Part shown: positions 31,817-42,454 of the stretch, piece by piece
How the letters are laid out: each line of letters begins with the position of its first letter
How positions within the stretch are numbered: position 1 is the stretch's first letter
From: Vanrija pseudolonga
Lineage: Eukaryota > Basidiomycota > Tremellomycetes > Trichosporonales > Trichosporonaceae
NCBI RefSeq assembly: GCF_020906515.1
Contig: NC_085852.1
Coordinates: 62,001-126,000, forward strand
Reading direction: 5' to 3'
Length of the DNA stretch: 64,000 nt
Program-made: the position numbers and the translations under genes
The notes under the pieces: generated by a model
What the model was told of the DNA's origin: nothing
Seen by the model: only the letters and a program-made list of their open reading frames with translations
The model's database searches: none

Positions 31817-33089
31817 ATGACCCACCCATCACCTATACACGCATCAGCCCACCCCCACATCATGGAGAGCATCCTACAGCACCTGCCCCCCGATCAGCTC
31901 CTCCCCCTGCGCGCGCTCTCTCGCGGCATGTACCGCGTCGTCGGACGCCTGATCAAGAGCTACCAGGTCACGCTGGTCGACCACCGCTGGCGATGCAAGC
32001 ATCGCTGTTCCCCGCCGTGGGGAGTGCGCACCACCCCACACAGCGGAGAGGGTGCGGCGCATTGCCTGCAGGACCTGCCGGTGCGCGGCCTGCTGCCCAA
32101 GGTGCTCCTCGTCAACGGAGGCGGGGGCGAGCATCTGGTAGCCCTTCTCGCGCACATGGACACTGTGCACACGATCCAGCGTACCAGCCCCTCCGCCATC
32201 CTGGGCAACTTTCCGACTCGTCTCCCCGCCGGCATTAGCACGCTGGTCGACTACCTTGAGCTCGGCAAGCTCGGAGGTCCTACCGTCCCCCACCGCATCG
32301 TGGGTAGCGAGCGCATGGTCGTGTCGAGCCGCTCGCCGCGCAAGAGGGCCTACGACACAGCTGCCCTCGTCATGAGCGCCCTTGCACCGCCGCCCCTGCC
32401 TTCCGAAAAGTACGAGATCTACGACGTCGAATGCTACCACCACGTCGTCGTGCCGCCGCCCATTCGCCGCTATGTCATCCACGTCTCGTTTCACCAGTGG
32501 CTGGGACGGAAGGAGCATCATGAGCCCACCCCGGACATCCGCTTCCAGATTTCCGATGGCGCGACCGTCGTGTTTGTCCTCTGGCCGCACTTCTTCACTG
32601 GTGAGGCTCACTCATCGAGTTGGGCCAAGCGTCCCTTTCCCAAGGTCCCGAGGTCGGTCATATGCGTACTCTGGGCAGCGGCTGCGGACGCTCTCTCCGG
32701 CGGCACGCCCACTCTTGTCAACGCCGACCGCCTCTCGCCGATCCTGTTCCGAATCGACAAGGCGCATACCGACGACCCGGCCGAGGTTCTGAACAAGGTC
32801 AAGCGCATCCTGCGCCTCCAGCTCGACTGTATGCTGTCCAACGCGCTGGGGCGTCCGGTTGGCGCCAGCAACTATCGTGTCGCCGAGGCGTTCAGGCGCA
32901 TCCGCTTCCTCACCCTCGAGGAGTGGTGGGCCGAGCTCGGTCCTATCCGCAGGCAGTACGAGGGCCTGGCGCTCGGTGGCGAGCACGCTGGCAAACACGA
33001 GTCATACTCCCTCAAGCTAGTCGAGCTGTACGTTGTCCGTGGAGTTCTGATCTGACTAAGACAGGAGCGGTTATCCCCTCCGCACCTGA
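31817..33089 (+). CDS. array member 15: DHRWRC-type F-box-like protein
   Basis: Exons 31817-33027 and 33065-33089, 411 residues. The F-box-like segment is ~9-48 (AHPHIMESILQHLPPDQLLPL). The Cys/His motif is VDHRWRCKHRCSPPWG plus HCLQDLP. Blocks: VHTIQRTS, STLVDYLEL, an insert with SRSPRKRAYDTAAL, RRYVIHVSFHQW, VVFVLWPHFF, PTLVNADRLSPILF, FLTLEEWWAELGPIRRQYEG. The end SYSLKLVEL is followed by a phase-2 intron of 37 bases (GTACGT...AAGACAG with CTGACTAAG). The micro-exon reads SGYPLRT. The VNADRL variant of the VGAE block is shared only with member 16, its closest relative. Confidence 0.86.
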
Positions 33090-33435
33090 TGACCGCGACT
33101 CATCACAATGCTGTCTGTCTCGGGCGGACCAGCCTGTGCCGTCAGCCTTGGTACCTTCTTATAGCACAACCCCCACAACAGAGTGTCTTCCTTCTGGACT
33201 TAACCTGTCCTTGCTCAACCAGTCGCCCACAACGTTGACCATACCTCCAATTGCACGCGCGCGACGACACCGCCAGCACCGACTGCAACGTCCGACAACA
33301 CCACCACCCCCTGCGGCGATCACGCTTCGAGAGAGTGTGCCCTCACTATTCTCCCTCTCCTATTCTCTCATTTATCCTCACTCACTCACTCACTCACTCA
33401 CTCACTCACTCACCTCATCCACCACTCTAGACTCA
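33090..33435. other. intergenic before member 16
   Basis: No gene seen. Contains the (TCAC)n microsatellite listed separately and Pro/His-like CCACC runs. Confidence 0.4.
33377..33413. repeat. (TCAC)n microsatellite
   Basis: About nine CTCA/TCAC units in a row, ending ~23 bases before the ATG of member 16, so it probably lies in the 5' untranslated leader. Confidence 0.85.
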
Positions 33436-34780
33436 ATGTCCGCCCGCACCAGCCCTGCCGTGCTCCTCGACGCTGGGGCCTTCCCCGCCATCATGGACGA
33501 GATCCTCTCACACCTGCCTCTCGCCAAGCTGCCCTCACTACGCCCTCTATCAACCAACATCCGCAGGGCCGTCGACAGGTTGATCACGTCATATGCTGTT
33601 CAAGTGGTCGACCACCGCTGGCGATGCCCGGCCCACTGCTCGCCACCTTGCGGCGTAGTCACATGGTCGCGCACAGCGCGCGCCACCGCCCACTGCGTAC
33701 AGGACGACCTTCCTCGCACACTCGTCAAGGTCATCCTCTTCACCGGCGGGGTCGAGGAATACCTGGCTGACGTGTTTGCCCATTTGAACACCGCGCATAC
33801 CCTGCTGCGGCAACGACATCTTGGCTCTCGTCCACCGCTTTCCTGCCGAAGAGGTGGCCATCGCCCAAATCACCAACATGGTGGACTACCTGGCCCTCCA
33901 TAAGCTCTGGTACTCACCGACCGTCCAGCGCAAGGTGCTGCCTACCGATCCTCTCCAAGACTTTCTCACGCATCCTCTCGACATGACCGCGGCTGCGTCA
34001 ATCTGGAAGACGAAATCGGCCGCTCGCCGCCTTCTCAATAATGTGGACGGGTGTAGACACGCGCCTGTGTTGGCTTACTACCACCTTCTCGTCATCCCCC
34101 ACTCCATCCGCCGCTACGTTCTGCACGTGTCACTCAATCAGCTGCAGGGTGACCTTCACTCTGACTCTTACCACCTCCTCACTGCACGCTCTCGCGACCA
34201 CGACATGAAGAAGGACGTCCGGTTCTCCCTCCCGACTGGTTTGGCTCAGCTTGTGCTGGTCCTCTGGCCGTACTTCTCTGCCACCGATTCTCCGAGGAAC
34301 AAGCTCTGGCTGAAAGAGCCCTTTCCCCAAGTCCCAAAGACGCTCATCTGTCTTCTGTGGGCTGCAGCGACGACAGCACAGAGTGGCACGGTGACGATCG
34401 TCAACGCAGACCGCCTCTCGCCTCTCCTGTTCGGACAGGATCAGGAGCGCGCCGACGACCCCGACGAGGTTCTCAACAAGGGCAAACGCGTGATACTCCA
34501 GCAACTAGGCTGCATTATCGACGGCCAAATGTCTCACCTGCTTGACAGCAGCCTCTTTGAGCAGCGCGTCGATGAGGCATTCAAGCGCATTCGCTTCGTC
34601 TCGCTCGAGACGTGGTGGGACGAGCTCGGCGACACAAGCCGCCGGTACGAGGGCCTGGCACTCGGAGCCAACAAGCTGGACGGAAACGAGGCCTACTCGC
34701 TGCATCTGGTCGAGCAGTGAGTTGCACATGGTGCGCGGTGCTAACCACGTAGGAGTGGCATTCCCCTCGGCACCAGGTGA
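33436..34780 (+). CDS. array member 16: DHRWRC-type F-box-like protein, one-base shift
   Basis: Exon 1 is 33436-34716, exon 2 34753-34780; about 435 residues allowing for one extra base. The F-box-like segment is ~12-52 (GAFPAIMDEILSHLPLAKL). Cys/His motif: VDHRWRCPAHCSPPCG, then HCVQDDLP. After AHTLLR, near 33805-33812 (CTGCTGCGGCAACG), the matching frame moves by +1. It resumes as NDILALVHRFPAEE and NMVDYLALHKLW, lining up with TLVDYLEL of member 15. Later blocks are intact: RRYVLHVSLNQL, LVLVLWPYF, VTIVNADRLSPLLF, FVSLETWWDELGDTSRRYEG, then YSLHLVEQ, a 36-base phase-2 intron and SGIPLGTR. Confidence 0.78.
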
Positions 34781-35100
34781 CCGGGCGGACCACGACCACC
34801 GACACAACCAAGACCCGCCCGACATGCACCCATGCACACCGCCAAGAGCGCGCTCCACCCGACGCGATCGGCTGCGTATCACTCACCAGATAAGAACATG
34901 CATGTTGATTCGCTCTACAACTACACGGTAATGGGCAACGCGGGGACATGATTTCCCATTCACTCCCATATTGGCCCACCTCGGGTCCGGCGATTTGACA
35001 CAACTTGCAACCCGCCCAACTCGGTTAAATACCGACCCTCCACCAACGACGACACGATCAACAACTGACACAAACTAACTGCAGCCACTTCACAACAACA
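34781..35100. promoter_or_regulatory. promoter of member 17
   Basis: TTAAATA at 35025-35031, ~70 bases before the ATG, is a TATA-like site at the same distance as in member 14. Nothing else recognised. Confidence 0.42.
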
Positions 35101-36289
35101 ATGCCAGACGAACCAGCAACACTCGACGCGTCAGCATACCCGCACATCGTCGACCTCGTGCTCGCACACACCCCACTGGCCGATCTCATCCCTCTGCGCC
35201 TCGTCTCGCGCGAGTTCCGAGACCGCGTCGACGCAACGATCGACGGATACCATGTCCAGCTGATTGACCATCGCTGGCGGTGCGTGTCGCGCTGTTCGCC
35301 CCCGTACGCCGTCGTGCCCGCACACGTACCCTGGACCAACAAGTCCTCGCGCCCAGAGCACTGCTTGCAAACCCTGCCTACATCCCTCCCGCGCACGCTC
35401 ATCAAGGTCGTGCAGCTCAGCGGCGCGGGCGCGAGCCAGACCCTCGTGGACGCAGTCAACTCGATCGGGACAGTACACACCCTGCAGCGCTCCGGTCCAT
35501 CCGGGATGATGGGCAACTTCCCCCCATCTGGCTGGGACCGACGGCTGCGCACCGTTGTCGACTTTCTCGACCTGCGCAGCTTTCAATCCAGCACGGGGGT
35601 GTATACCCGCCGAGGGGGCTGGGAGCACTTCATCGTCATGCCGGACCCTACGCGCCGCTACGTCCTCCACGTCACCTTTGATCAGCTCAGACCGGATAGT
35701 GACTCGGCCGCCGGCGCTGGCCTGTCTTCTGTACGGACAATCCGGGTGCCGACCGCGGATGTGCGCGACTTCGTGCTCGTCCTCTGGCCAACACTGGGCA
35801 CGGACGCTGCGCAAGCACGGAGGGGCCCATACAAGTCATTCCCACACATCCTGCACTCCCTAATCCTGGCCATGGGGCGCATCGCGCGCAGCGGGGGAAC
35901 AGCAACCATCGTCGGCGCCGACCGACTCTCGCCCCTCCTCCTGGGCGAGCCGCAGCTCACGACGAGCAACCGATCGGGTGTGCTCGAAGCGGTCAAGGCC
36001 GCCTATCGCGCATGGGCGCAGAGCAATGCAGGAAGGGAATGGCTCACGCCGGAGCAACTCGACCAGGTGGACGAGCGCACCCGCTGGCTGACGATCGAGG
36101 AATGGTGGGCCGAGCTTGGTGTGCGGCGGCAGTACGAGGGCCTCGCTGTCGGGACTGAGAAGGTGTCCGAGCAGGAGGGGTTCACGACGAGCTTGCTTCT
36201 CAGGTGAGCGTGTGTGTGTCTGCAGTCCCGGCTGACGTTGCAGCAGCGGATACGGTTTGGACGGGGAGGAGCAGAGCCGGACAATGTGA
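35101..36289 (+). CDS. array member 17: DHRWRC-type F-box-like protein
   Basis: Exons 35101-36203 and 36244-36289, 382 residues. The F-box-like segment is ~8-48 (SAYPHIVDLVLAHTPLADLIP, LVSREFRDRVDATI). Cys/His motif: IDHRWRCVSRCSPPYA, then HCLQTLP. Blocks: VHTLQRSG, RTVVDFLDL, RRYVLHVTFDQL, DFVLVLWP, ATIVGADRLSPLLLG, WLTIEEWWAELGVRRQYEG. The phase-2 intron ends in GTTGCAGCAG, so two acceptors three bases apart are usable; they give SSGYGL or SGYGL and the same end (EQSRTM). The micro-exon is longer than in sisters. Last of the six group II genes before the nucleotidase. Confidence 0.85.
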
Positions 36290-36631
36290 AGTGGTTCAAC
36301 GGGTCAATAGACTTTGAAGTGGACTAGACGACGTAATATGGCAGTTACCATAATGAACGGCATGCTGAGGCTCGCGGGGCTGTGAGGCTGTCTGGTGCGA
36401 TCCCAGTGGTGATCGTCGTCGCTGTCGTGCACGCACCGCTGCCGTCGCCGTCGACGTCGGCGCCGCGGGGCATCGGCGCATCGGCGTCATGAAGACCGCC
36501 ATCGCGTGGTGACCACATGGACACCACGTTGGGATCACGTGACTAACCCAACCCCGAACCTCCACTTCGGCAAAGCTCAAGCAACTCGTCGACCTCCATC
36601 ACACATCTCTCCACCCTGCAACCGCATCACA
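36290..36631 (+). promoter_or_regulatory. MET22-type promoter with TCACGTGA
   Basis: The palindrome TCACGTGA at 36535-36542, ~90 bases before the ATG, is the classical Cbf1 site of yeast sulfur-assimilation genes. No TATA seen. Confidence 0.5.
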
Positions 36632-37693
36632 ATGGACGGCCCGTACGCGCGCGAGCTGGCCGTGGCCATCTCGGCGATCCAGCACGCCGTAAAGATCAGC
36701 TCGCGCGTCATCGCGTCGAAAAACAAGGGCATTGTCGAGAAGGACGACCACTCGCCAGTCACCGTCGCCGACCTGGCAATCCAGGCGCTGTTGACCGCGA
36801 CGATCCACTCTGCGTTCCCGGACGACCTGTTCGTGGGCGAGGAGTCGGCCGAGCAGCTGCGCGCGAGCCCGACCCTCCTCGACGCGGTGTGGGGGCTGCT
36901 GTCCGACCTCGATATCGCCGACAGCGTCGCGCGTATCCCGGCGTCAAAAGACAAGCTGTGCAGCATGCTCGACTGGGCCGGCACGGGGCAGCCCTCGGCG
37001 GGCCGATACTGGATCTTCGACCCCATCGACGGGACGAAGGCCTTCATCCGCGGCGAAAACTACGCCGTCAACGTGTGTCTCATGACCGGGCCAGGGCAGA
37101 CCCTCAGCGCGGTCGGCATCCCGCTGCTTGCTCCGGACGCCGTCGCGCCAATCAACAACGACACGACGAGCGCGTCAGGCAGCATCATGTTCGCGACGCG
37201 CGGGCACGGCACGTTCATCCGCCCACTTGACGGGCCAGCGGACACGCCGGCAAGGCGGCTACCCCGGCGCACGGCGGACGACACGACGCAGCTCACGGCA
37301 GTCACCTGCGTCGAGGGCACCGACTCTGCCGTACCCGGGCTCAACGTGAAGATTGCTGCGCGCCTCGGCATAGCATACCCCGGCAACGACCTGCTTGCGT
37401 GGGTGCTCCGCTGGGCGGTCCTCGGCCTCGGCGCGGCAGACGCGACGTTCTGGGTGTACCGCAAGCGCACGCGCTACGGCAAGATCTGGGACCACGCCGG
37501 CGCGATGCTGCTCTTCGAGGAGGCGGGCGGCAAGATCACCGACGTGCACGGCAAGGTGATTGACATCTTTGCTGGGCGCGCCATGTCGTCAAACTTTGGC
37601 TTTGTGGCGGCGCTTGAGGGCGCGCATGCGCGTGTGCTGTCTGCTGTGCAGGACGCTGTGCGAGAGGAGGGGCTGCTAGAGCTGCTGGTGTAA
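36632..37693 (+). CDS. MET22: 3'(2'),5'-bisphosphate nucleotidase
   Basis: Single exon, 353 residues, close to the yeast Met22/Hal2 length. The ATG before MDGPYARELAVAI was chosen because that helix begins the fold. Metal and substrate sites are visible: DHSPVTVAD (~45), GEESAEQL (~70), DPIDGTKAF (~131-139, the DPIDGT lithium-sensitive phosphatase signature) and WDHAGAMLLFEEAGG (~290). The enzyme removes the 3'-phosphate from PAP, a by-product of sulfate assimilation and sulfation, preventing inhibition of RNA exonucleases. It is a housekeeping gene set between array blocks. The gene symbol follows the yeast name; HAL2 is a synonym. Confidence 0.92.
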   Translation: MDGPYARELAVAISAIQHAVKISSRVIASKNKGIVEKDDHSPVTVADLAIQALLTATIHSAFPDDLFVGEESAEQLRASPTLLDAVWGLLSDLDIADSVARIPASKDKLCSMLDWAGTGQPSAGRYWIFDPIDGTKAFIRGENYAVNVCLMTGPGQTLSAVGIPLLAPDAVAPINNDTTSASGSIMFATRGHGTFIRPLDGPADTPARRLPRRTADDTTQLTAVTCVEGTDSAVPGLNVKIAARLGIAYPGNDLLAWVLRWAVLGLGAADATFWVYRKRTRYGKIWDHAGAMLLFEEAGGKITDVHGKVIDIFAGRAMSSNFGFVAALEGAHARVLSAVQDAVREEGLLELLV

Positions 37694-38485
37694 GCGTATG
37701 CATCGTATCGCGATATCGCGTGTGGTGTTTGGGATCTTGCCCGGCTGCCTGCCGGGTGGAAGGCCACGTGGCCTGACGTCGGCGCAGAGATAATGCGGGG
37801 CCCCGCTTGTTGTGACACTCGAAACTGAAGACCAGCCGTGTGGCCGTGGTTGCCGACCCGGCAGTCGTCCTCTGACACGAGGGAGAAAGTTGAGCTGGGG
37901 ACGATGAGGTTGAGGATGTGGGATGCTTGAGGGCGAGGTGCTCGTCTCCCGGTTGTAAAGGAAGCTCGCTGTCGCTCGTCGGAGTGGACTGGTGGTAAGA
38001 GCGTGAAGCCGGCGCGACAGCGGAGTCGGAGAGCAAGCGATCGTTACAATGCAGGCAGTTTTGACGTACTCCTAATGGATAGCAATGTGTTTGGCTGCAA
38101 GTGTGGGCGTGGAGTACAAGTGCGCGTTGTTCAACCCAAACAACTAATCCGTCCGACAACGACCACCACTGGAGCCTTGCCAAGGCTCGCCCAAGCACTG
38201 CATCAACTGGACACCCCGCGTCGTGACAGGCTCTGGGAGAGCGCCGTCGGTTCCACCACTTGGACAGCTTTAGGCGCGCCAGATTATGTGTTGTGTCGAT
38301 GACAGCCGTTTCGTTCCACACACACTCACGCCGAAATGGTACAAAAAGGACCCAAACAATCGTTGCGTCTCTTCTTCCTCTCCACACACGACACGTCTTT
38401 TCATTTCATTTCCCCTCCTCTCTTCTCCCATTGTCTCCTCTTCTCTCCCATCCTCTCACCTCCTTACTCGTTGACACCTACCACA
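37694..38485. other. intergenic before member 18
   Basis: ~790 bases without a convincing gene. The last 110 bases are a long C/T tract (CTCTTCTTCC, TCTCTCCCATCC) typical of a strong fungal leader. Confidence 0.4.
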
Positions 38486-39664
38486 ATGCCCCTCCCCCAC
38501 TGGCCCCTCCCTCGCTCCGACATGGTTCCGTCGCCGCCTGTCCGAATCCGTGTCGACGCACCAGCCGGCTCCGCGCCCTTCCACTTCGGCCGTGCGCGCA
38601 AGTGTTCATGCAGCTCGGACGGCGGCGGCGACCACTCCCCGTGCTTCCACCGCACTGCAGACGCACCCAACCCCGCGGCTCCGCGCGTGACCATCGACCA
38701 CACCTACTTCCCCGAAATCATGGACAACATCCTGCGCCACTGCTCCAACACCGCCCTGGCCAACTTTCGCGGCACAGGCAAGGCTTTCAACAGGCGCATC
38801 TCCAAGGAACTCTTACGACACATCAACCTCAAGTCGATGTACGTGGGGGGCGGCAGTGGCCAGAAGTTCTACCTCTTCGGTCTGGATGCCCCCGGAGGCT
38901 CCTGGGCCAACGGCATGCCCTCCCGCGAGCTTGCCCTTCCTGCGGCAGAGGAGTGTGTCCGCACAATCGATCTCAGCCGCATCAACAAACGTGGCAACCA
39001 AGACGCCCCTTCCATCCTCAACGAGTGCGCCCCACTCGACTTCACGATCGTCTTCCCGGAGCTGCAAACTGTCCGACGAATTAACAGCACCCAGAGCTTC
39101 CGGCTCGAGAACTCGTTGGCCGTGACGCTTGTCGACTTCTTCTCCCAGCCCTTTATCCTGAACGCTTCCGAATACGGAGACATCACGGAACACATCATCC
39201 ACCTATCAGACACGGCGATCCATGGCATGGAGTTTATCGACTACGCCCGTCTTGGTGGTACTCTCAAGCGCATTACCCTTGTGATTGGAGACGTCCCAGC
39301 GCACGAACCCGCATCGCCGACGGACGACGACCCGTGCGAGCACTGTCAAAACTTTGTCAACAGCGTGGAGGATATTGTGATTGGCGCCTTGGAGGCTTTG
39401 GTCCGCGGTGCCTCGGTCACTATTGTCGGCCTGGAGCTGCTCCAATGCCCCGTGTCATACGAGGTTGAGGATGACGACCTCACAGTCAAGGCGATCAACA
39501 TTCAGAGGATCAAGCAAAGCGTCGCAGAAATGTTCGGTCGTTATCCGGGAGTCAAGACGGACTATGTGATGAAGCAAATCCGCTTCAAGAAGTCGGCCGA
39601 TTGGTGGCGCAGCCCGGCAGCCAAGGTCATGTACCCACTTCCCGACTACCTGAACTATACTTGA
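38486..39664 (+). CDS. array member 18: divergent F-box-like protein with Cys-rich head
   Basis: Single exon, 392 residues. Residues ~1-65 are Pro-rich and hold CSCSSDGGGDHSPCFH, a possible small metal site. The F-box-like segment then starts at IDHTYFPEIMDNIL (~70) and reads NFRGTGKAFNRRISKELL. Core blocks are weaker than elsewhere: LQTVRRIN, VTLVDFFSQPF, EHIIHLSD, RITLVIGD, VTIVGLELL. The last block has decayed to IRFKKSADWWRSP, without GDRREIEG. A second Cys pair (CEHC) lies at ~286. It stands alone between the nucleotidase and the permease and is the most isolated member of the family. Confidence 0.8.
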   Translation: MPLPHWPLPRSDMVPSPPVRIRVDAPAGSAPFHFGRARKCSCSSDGGGDHSPCFHRTADAPNPAAPRVTIDHTYFPEIMDNILRHCSNTALANFRGTGKAFNRRISKELLRHINLKSMYVGGGSGQKFYLFGLDAPGGSWANGMPSRELALPAAEECVRTIDLSRINKRGNQDAPSILNECAPLDFTIVFPELQTVRRINSTQSFRLENSLAVTLVDFFSQPFILNASEYGDITEHIIHLSDTAIHGMEFIDYARLGGTLKRITLVIGDVPAHEPASPTDDDPCEHCQNFVNSVEDIVIGALEALVRGASVTIVGLELLQCPVSYEVEDDDLTVKAINIQRIKQSVAEMFGRYPGVKTDYVMKQIRFKKSADWWRSPAAKVMYPLPDYLNYT

Positions 39665-40377
39665 AGTGAGGGGAGGAGTCGTGGAGTATACAGGAGGTAA
39701 GGGGTGGCAGCGTATGGAACCCGGGGACTAGCTGACCTATGTAGCTACAGTATGTGGCATCAGAACTGTAGATACGAGAACAAGGCGTTATCGCATCGCA
39801 ATCGTCGTCACGTCCGCCATCGCGGAGAGGAGGTGCACTAATCAGCCCCACGACGTGTCGCGTAAAGGTCAGAAGCTATGTACATCATTTGCGAGCAAGT
39901 GGCGGCAACATCAGAAGCCCGTGTAATTGGTGGGCAGAGTGATCGCCCGGCATTGGGGAGGTACTAACCGCGGCCACATTCCGTCCAACGTCGGTGCCAC
40001 GGTCTTTGAAGCATGGCGGTAGACCGTCGGGCATGGACCGACGGGGAAGAGCTCCAGTTGATTGGTTGTGATTTCCCATGGAGTCGTGGCACTCGCCTGT
40101 GCCTCCCGCCACCCGGTGTCGTCAGTGGCGACACCGCCAGCGGCAACAACACGCTCTTACCGCTGTCGCTTGACTCTTCGATATCACGCCGGCATCTGTG
40201 CAAGCGAGCGGTGTTACACTGGCTTTTGGGAACGTTATCCGCGGGGCAACCCCGTGTCACCTCGGCCAGCGCTTACATGGCGGCCGGGAGGGGACCCCAC
40301 CCGTCTGCCAAGTCGAACGCGTTAAAAGCAGCCCGTGCATGCCCTTACACCCCCTGCACCCCACGGATCCCCACACC
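39665..40377. other. intergenic, permease promoter
   Basis: ~710 bases with no convincing gene. TTAAAAGC at 40321-40328 is a weak TATA-like site ~55 bases before the permease ATG. Confidence 0.38.
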
Positions 40378-42055
40378 ATGTCCGACGAGCACAAGCACAC
40401 GATATCCGAGAAGCAGGGCGGCGACGTCGAGATCGTCGGCGTCAAGGAGATGGACGCCGTCGAGGTGGACGCCGTGTTTGGCTTCCAGGGCGAAGGCCAC
40501 ATCCACTACACGTCGATGGGATGGTGGGTGCTGGGTTGTGCGTACGTGCTGACCCCGCCCCGCAGGATGCAGGCCGCCGTCATCCTCCTCAAGACGCAGG
40601 TCGGCCTCGGCGTGCTCGCCATGCCGTCGCTGCTGCAGATGACTGGCGCCGTGCCCGGTGTTATCAGTGGGTTGAAAGTGGCGGAGGAGTTGCCGCCAGC
40701 CGGCCGCCGCGCATATCAGCGCTTACCAACCAACCACCGTCCAGTGATTGTGGGCCTCGGCTTCCTCACCACATGGTGCGACTATGTGGTAGGCACGTTC
40801 AAGCACAACCACCCCGAGGTGTATTCTATCGCCGACGCCGGGTACATCATGTTCGGCAACGTCGGCCGCGAGGTCTTTGCCATCGGGTACTGGTGCTTCA
40901 CTGTTGGCGTGGCGGGTGCGGCGATGGTTGCCATTTCGATCGGGTTCAATGCAATCAGTGACCACGCTACATGCACTGTCGTGTGGGTTGTCATGGTACG
41001 TCTGAGAAAGTTCAGGACCGCGGCGGGTGGCTCACATCCCAGGCCGCTACTATCGCCGCTGCTGCTGCCTCGATCCAGACGCTGAACAGAGTGTCCTGGA
41101 TCGGTTGGATCGGGGTGTGTGGCATCTTCACAGCGGTCCTGATGGTCACTATCGCGGTTGGCGTACAAGAGCGCCCAGCTGCTGCACCGAAGACAGGCCC
41201 GTGGGACAAGGACACCCACGCGTTCGTCAACGCGTCGATCTGGGACGTCGTCAGCGTGCTGTCGACGCTGGTCAGTGAGTCGCCTTTGCCATTGTACCTT
41301 ACGTTTGTGTCTAATGGTTCCAGTGTCCTACGGTGGCACACCAGTCTTCTTCGGTGTCATTTCTGAGATGAAGAACCCCCGCGACTACAACAAGTCACTA
41401 GCGGTATGCCAGTTCCTCACCATGGGACTCTTCACGACTGTTGCGATCGTCGTTTACTTCAAGGCGGGGCAGTACCTCTCCACACCGGCCCTTGGGTCCG
41501 CTGGCCCCCTCATCAAGAAGGTGTCGTATGGGTTTGGTATCGTCGGCCTCTTTGCTTCGGCGATCGTCTTTCTGCACTCTGCCGCTAAGCTCGTCTTCGT
41601 GCGCGTGATGCGGTGAGTATCGTAGTCATCGCCTGTCCCAAGAGTGTTAACCGCGCACTAACACACCCAGCAACTCGCACCATCTCACGGCTCTCACCCC
41701 CACGCACTACATTATGTGGTTTGGAACGACAATCACCTGCGCGACGCTTGCCTTCCTCATCGCCGAGTCCATCCCCTTCTTCGGGTCGCTCCTTACCCTG
41801 ATCGGCGCACTCTTCGCGACGCTCATGACCCTCCAGTCCACGGGGTGGATGTGGCTCTTTGACAACTGGGACCGCCGTAAGCAGTCCAACCCCGGCTGGA
41901 GTTTCTGGCCCATGGTCGCCCTAAACGTGTTCATCGTCATCCTCGGCTTTTTCATCCAGGTCAGCGGTACCATTGCTGCTGGTAAAGAAATCCGCGCCCA
42001 GTACCGTGCTGGCAAGGTTGACCGGCCGTTCTCGTGCAAGGACAACTCGAAGTAG
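40378..42055 (+). CDS. amino-acid permease (Aa_trans family)
   Basis: Six exons (40378-40523, 40566-40666, 40745-40995, 41043-41274, 41324-41612, 41671-42055), 467 residues; all junctions are GT-AG and the phases sum correctly. The N-terminus is hydrophilic and acidic, then helices begin at AAVILLKTQVGLGVLAMP, the typical first-helix motif of AAAP transporters. Later: VGLGFLTTWCDYVVG, WCFTVGVAGAAMVAIS, WIGWIGVCGIFTAVLMV, SYGGTPVFFGVISEM with NPRDY, GLFTTVAIVVYFKAG, WFGTTITCATLAFLIA and a C-terminal pair of helices. It fits proton-coupled neutral amino-acid permeases of the Neurospora Mtr type at the plasma membrane; the exact substrate is unknown. Confidence 0.88.
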
Positions 42056-42454
42056 GACAGTGCGGAGGAGACAAACTGAATGTTGACAAAGGTGGAGAAG
42101 AGGTACTCGAGGTCCGGGGGCGACGGAAAGAGGGGAAGCGTTGTAGAAGAATGAAGAGAGTCACATACTTGGAAATCTGTGCGCCCCCTCGCCCGTGCTG
42201 TATAAAAACCGTCTTCCTCCTCGTCCACCAATTTCTCTTCTTCTCTCATCATCATCATTTCGACAACTCGCCACTCCACTTTCCTCTCGACGCTCACCTC
42301 ATCACATCTGACTCCCCACTCACTCATCTCCTAACGCTCCTCACGATCACTCTCACACACACCCATTGTCCTCTCATCACCACTCACTGCTCCTCGTTCC
42401 CCTTCCTCAGAGACCCTTCTTCCTCGCCTTCCTTCGGTCCACGCGACTGTCACG
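42056..42454. promoter_or_regulatory. promoter of member 19
   Basis: TATAAAAA at 42201-42208, ~250 bases before the ATG, followed by a C/T-rich leader of >150 bases. Confidence 0.48.

Noticed and set aside
33377-33413. short regular repeat considered as a CRISPR-like array
   Set aside because: It is a plain four-base microsatellite without spacers in a eukaryotic leader.
37536-38387. 283-codon minus-strand frame overlapping the nucleotidase gene
   Set aside because: Low-complexity Ala/Gln/Ser/Arg text antisense to a clear MET22-type gene; typical shadow of GC-rich coding DNA.
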